The position numbers and the translations under genes were made by a program. A stretch of DNA of 54,379 nucleotides from positions 1 through 54,379 of the forward strand of contig JBJDZM010000038.1 of assembly GCA_051867975.1 (NCBI GenBank), read 5' to 3'. Under the pieces are notes generated by a model. That model was not told where the DNA came from and ran no database searches. It was given only the letters and a program-made list of their open reading frames with translations. This document shows, piece after piece, positions 53,045 to 54,379 of the stretch (positions are counted from its first letter, which is position 1; every line of letters starts with the position of its first letter). Source of the DNA: SVTX01 sp051867975 (GTDB lineage: Bacteria > Bacillota > Clostridia > Oscillospirales > CAG-272).

Positions 53045-53917
53045 ATGAAAATCAACAAATTACAGACGTTCATTGATATTGTAATAATATTGATCTGCGG
53101 AGTGCTGTCTGCCGTCGCACTGCACACCTTTGTCAATCCCGCAAACTTTGCGTCGAGCGGAATTGAGGGAATTGCGGTAATGCTTCAGCATGTCACGGGA
53201 ATCAACCTGGGTTATTTCTCGCTTGCGATAAATCTGCCTTTGCTTATAGTTGCATGGTTTTTTATAAGTAAAAAATATGTCATCTACACCGCTCTTTATA
53301 CGGTAGCATCCTCTGTTATGATGATAGTAATGGAGAAAATGCAGGTATATCAGTATGTGACCGAGAATAACACGTGGATCGCGGTTTTTGCATCGGGCAT
53401 CATTCTCGGCGTGCGTACGGCGCTTATGATAAGGATAGGCGGCTCATCCGGCGGTGTTGATATCGTGGCGAGCATGATACAGAAAAAAAGACCGTATATC
53501 AATATCGAGACTCTGATCACGGCATTTTGCTATTTCACGATTGCAATTTCGTTCTTTGTTTATTGGAACATTGAGAGCGTTTTAATGTCCGTCGTACAGA
53601 TGCTGATATTCAACCTTGCCATGGGATACGTGCTTAAATCAAGCAGGACCGCCGTTGAAGTCAAGATAATCACACCCGACCCCGAGGCGTTCAGGGATGA
53701 AATAACCATGAATCTCAAGCACGGCGCGACGATCGTCAGGTGCGAGGGAATGTATACGGGCGAAGGAAAGCACATGATCATTACCATAATCAATATCAAT
53801 CAGATGAACGACCTCATCAAGCTTGCAAAGAAGCATAAGGACTCATTTATCTATTTTGGAGACGTCAGCGGAGTGCAGGGTAATTTCCGTTGGCACAAAA
53901 CCGATGCCGTGAAATGA
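53045..53917 (+). CDS. YitT-family membrane protein (DUF161 + DUF2179)
   Basis: 290 residues. Five or six hydrophobic helices in residues 8-195 (for example IVIILICGVLSAVALHTFV), with the family pattern ASSGIEGIAVMLQHVTG, INLPLLIVAWFFISKKY and GGSSGGVDIVA. A soluble C-terminal domain from about 205 (VEVKIITPDPEAFRDEI, GATIVRCEGMYTGEGKHMI, VSGVQGNFR) is the ligand-binding-like DUF2179. Function of the family is not established. Ribosome site GGAGGA. Followed by the flavin-reductase-like gene after 46 bases. Confidence 0.9.
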   Translation: MKINKLQTFIDIVIILICGVLSAVALHTFVNPANFASSGIEGIAVMLQHVTGINLGYFSLAINLPLLIVAWFFISKKYVIYTALYTVASSVMMIVMEKMQVYQYVTENNTWIAVFASGIILGVRTALMIRIGGSSGGVDIVASMIQKKRPYINIETLITAFCYFTIAISFFVYWNIESVLMSVVQMLIFNLAMGYVLKSSRTAVEVKIITPDPEAFRDEITMNLKHGATIVRCEGMYTGEGKHMIITIININQMNDLIKLAKKHKDSFIYFGDVSGVQGNFRWHKTDAVK

Positions 53918-53963
53918 TCGGCGTGAAAAATACTTCCGCCCAAAAGGAAGGATGGAGATCGTT

Positions 53964-54379
53964 ATGGCAAAAATGAAATGGAAGGGCGGAGCACTCATAG
54001 CACCTCTGCCTCCGGTCATGGTCAGCTGCGGCGACATGGAAAAGTCAAACATCATCACGGTTGCGTGGACGGGAATAATCAACACGATACCCCCGAAGAC
54101 GTATATTTCGGTGCGTCCGTCGCGACATTCTTATAATATTATAAAGGAGAGCGGAGAGTTCGTTTTGAATCTCACGCCGTCAAGACTTATAAAATCCGCC
54201 GACTATTGCGGAATCTATACAGGTGCAAAGGTGGATAAATTCGCAAAGTGCAACCTTACAAAGGAAGAAGCAAATGAGGTCGCCTGTCCGCTTATCGGGG
54301 AGAGTCCGCTCTCGCTTGAATGTAAGGTGAGCGAGATAATTCCTCTCGGAACGCACGATATGTTTTTAGCCGATATCGT
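53964..54379 (+). CDS. Flavin-reductase-like protein, FMN-binding split barrel (cut by window end)
   Basis: At least 138 residues; the 3' end lies beyond the window. Start ATG at 53964, six bases after GGAG; an in-frame ATG at 53952 is too close to its AAGGAAGG. Sequence begins MAKMKWKGGALIAPLPPVMVSCG, then NIITVAWTGIINTIPPKTYISVRP, RHSYNIIKESGEFVLNLT and SADYCGIYTGAKVDKF, the usual layout of flavin reductase-like (FlaRed) proteins in Clostridia. They bind FMN and reduce flavins or other acceptors; the substrate is unknown. Confidence 0.85.
   Translation, partial: MAKMKWKGGALIAPLPPVMVSCGDMEKSNIITVAWTGIINTIPPKTYISVRPSRHSYNIIKESGEFVLNLTPSRLIKSADYCGIYTGAKVDKFAKCNLTKEEANEVACPLIGESPLSLECKVSEIIPLGTHDMFLADI

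Noticed and set aside
1..54379. CRISPR array, tRNA or rRNA genes
   Set aside because: No regularly spaced short repeats and no tRNA/rRNA-like sequence were seen on either strand.

Overview
The window is Bacillota (Firmicutes) chromosome, most likely from an uncultured, spore-forming, gut-type Clostridia. The evidence is a SpoVAD/SpoVAE pair, a pro-SigK-type sporulation sigma factor, AddAB instead of RecBCD, a Trp T-box leader, a TPP riboswitch, a GlgC/GlgD pair, and many TTGACA-17-TATAAT promoters with GGAGG-type ribosome sites. The sequence is a draft assembly, probably short-read or metagenomic: a run of 100 N at 50298-50397 is flanked by the same 55 bases on both sides.

Region 1 (1-12.3 kb) is glycogen metabolism on the + strand: a CBM48/GlgB-like protein without catalytic residues, glgC, glgD, glgA, glgP and a GH13 alpha-amylase. 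These are followed by a FolC-like protein with destroyed ATP and ligase motifs and a small lipoprotein. Region 2 (12.5-19.4 kb) holds enolase, a lone solute-binding lipoprotein, and addA/addB on the - strand.

The dominant structural feature is a tandem duplication. Bases 7838-21580 recur as 21581-35323 (13,743 bp each); every corresponding reading frame translates identically and every stretch compared by eye is identical. The unit starts inside glgP and ends inside addB. The outer copies of both boundary genes stay intact (glgP at 5788-8214, addB at 33140-36343), while the internal junction creates an N-truncated addB and a 3' scrap of glgP. Amylase, FolC-like protein, lipoprotein, enolase, solute-binding protein and addA are each present twice. 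No transposase, integrase or flanking repeat explains it. It is either a recent real amplification (or a circular form) or an assembly loop.

Region 3 (36.4-42.5 kb): a short QueG-like Fe-S protein leads the addB-addA operon on the - strand. Divergent to it lie a lipoprotein HtrA protease, an OmpR-type response regulator and its histidine kinase, then rlmA and a GT2 glycosyltransferase. Region 4 (42.5-46.9 kb): a lysine-rich small protein, uridine phosphorylase, spoVAD-spoVAE, sigK and an aldose epimerase-like gene. The sigK ribosome site and start codon lie inside a 71-base nested palindrome. Region 5 (47.0-54.4 kb): TPP riboswitch-thiT, a NatAB-type ABC exporter, T-box-trpS (with the false gap), a PLP aminotransferase, a YitT-family membrane protein and a flavin-reductase-like gene cut by the window end.

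The observations most worth following are the tandem duplication, the fold-back structure over the sigK start, and two apparent pseudoenzymes (GlgB-like and FolC-like) kept as full open frames beside the glycogen genes.
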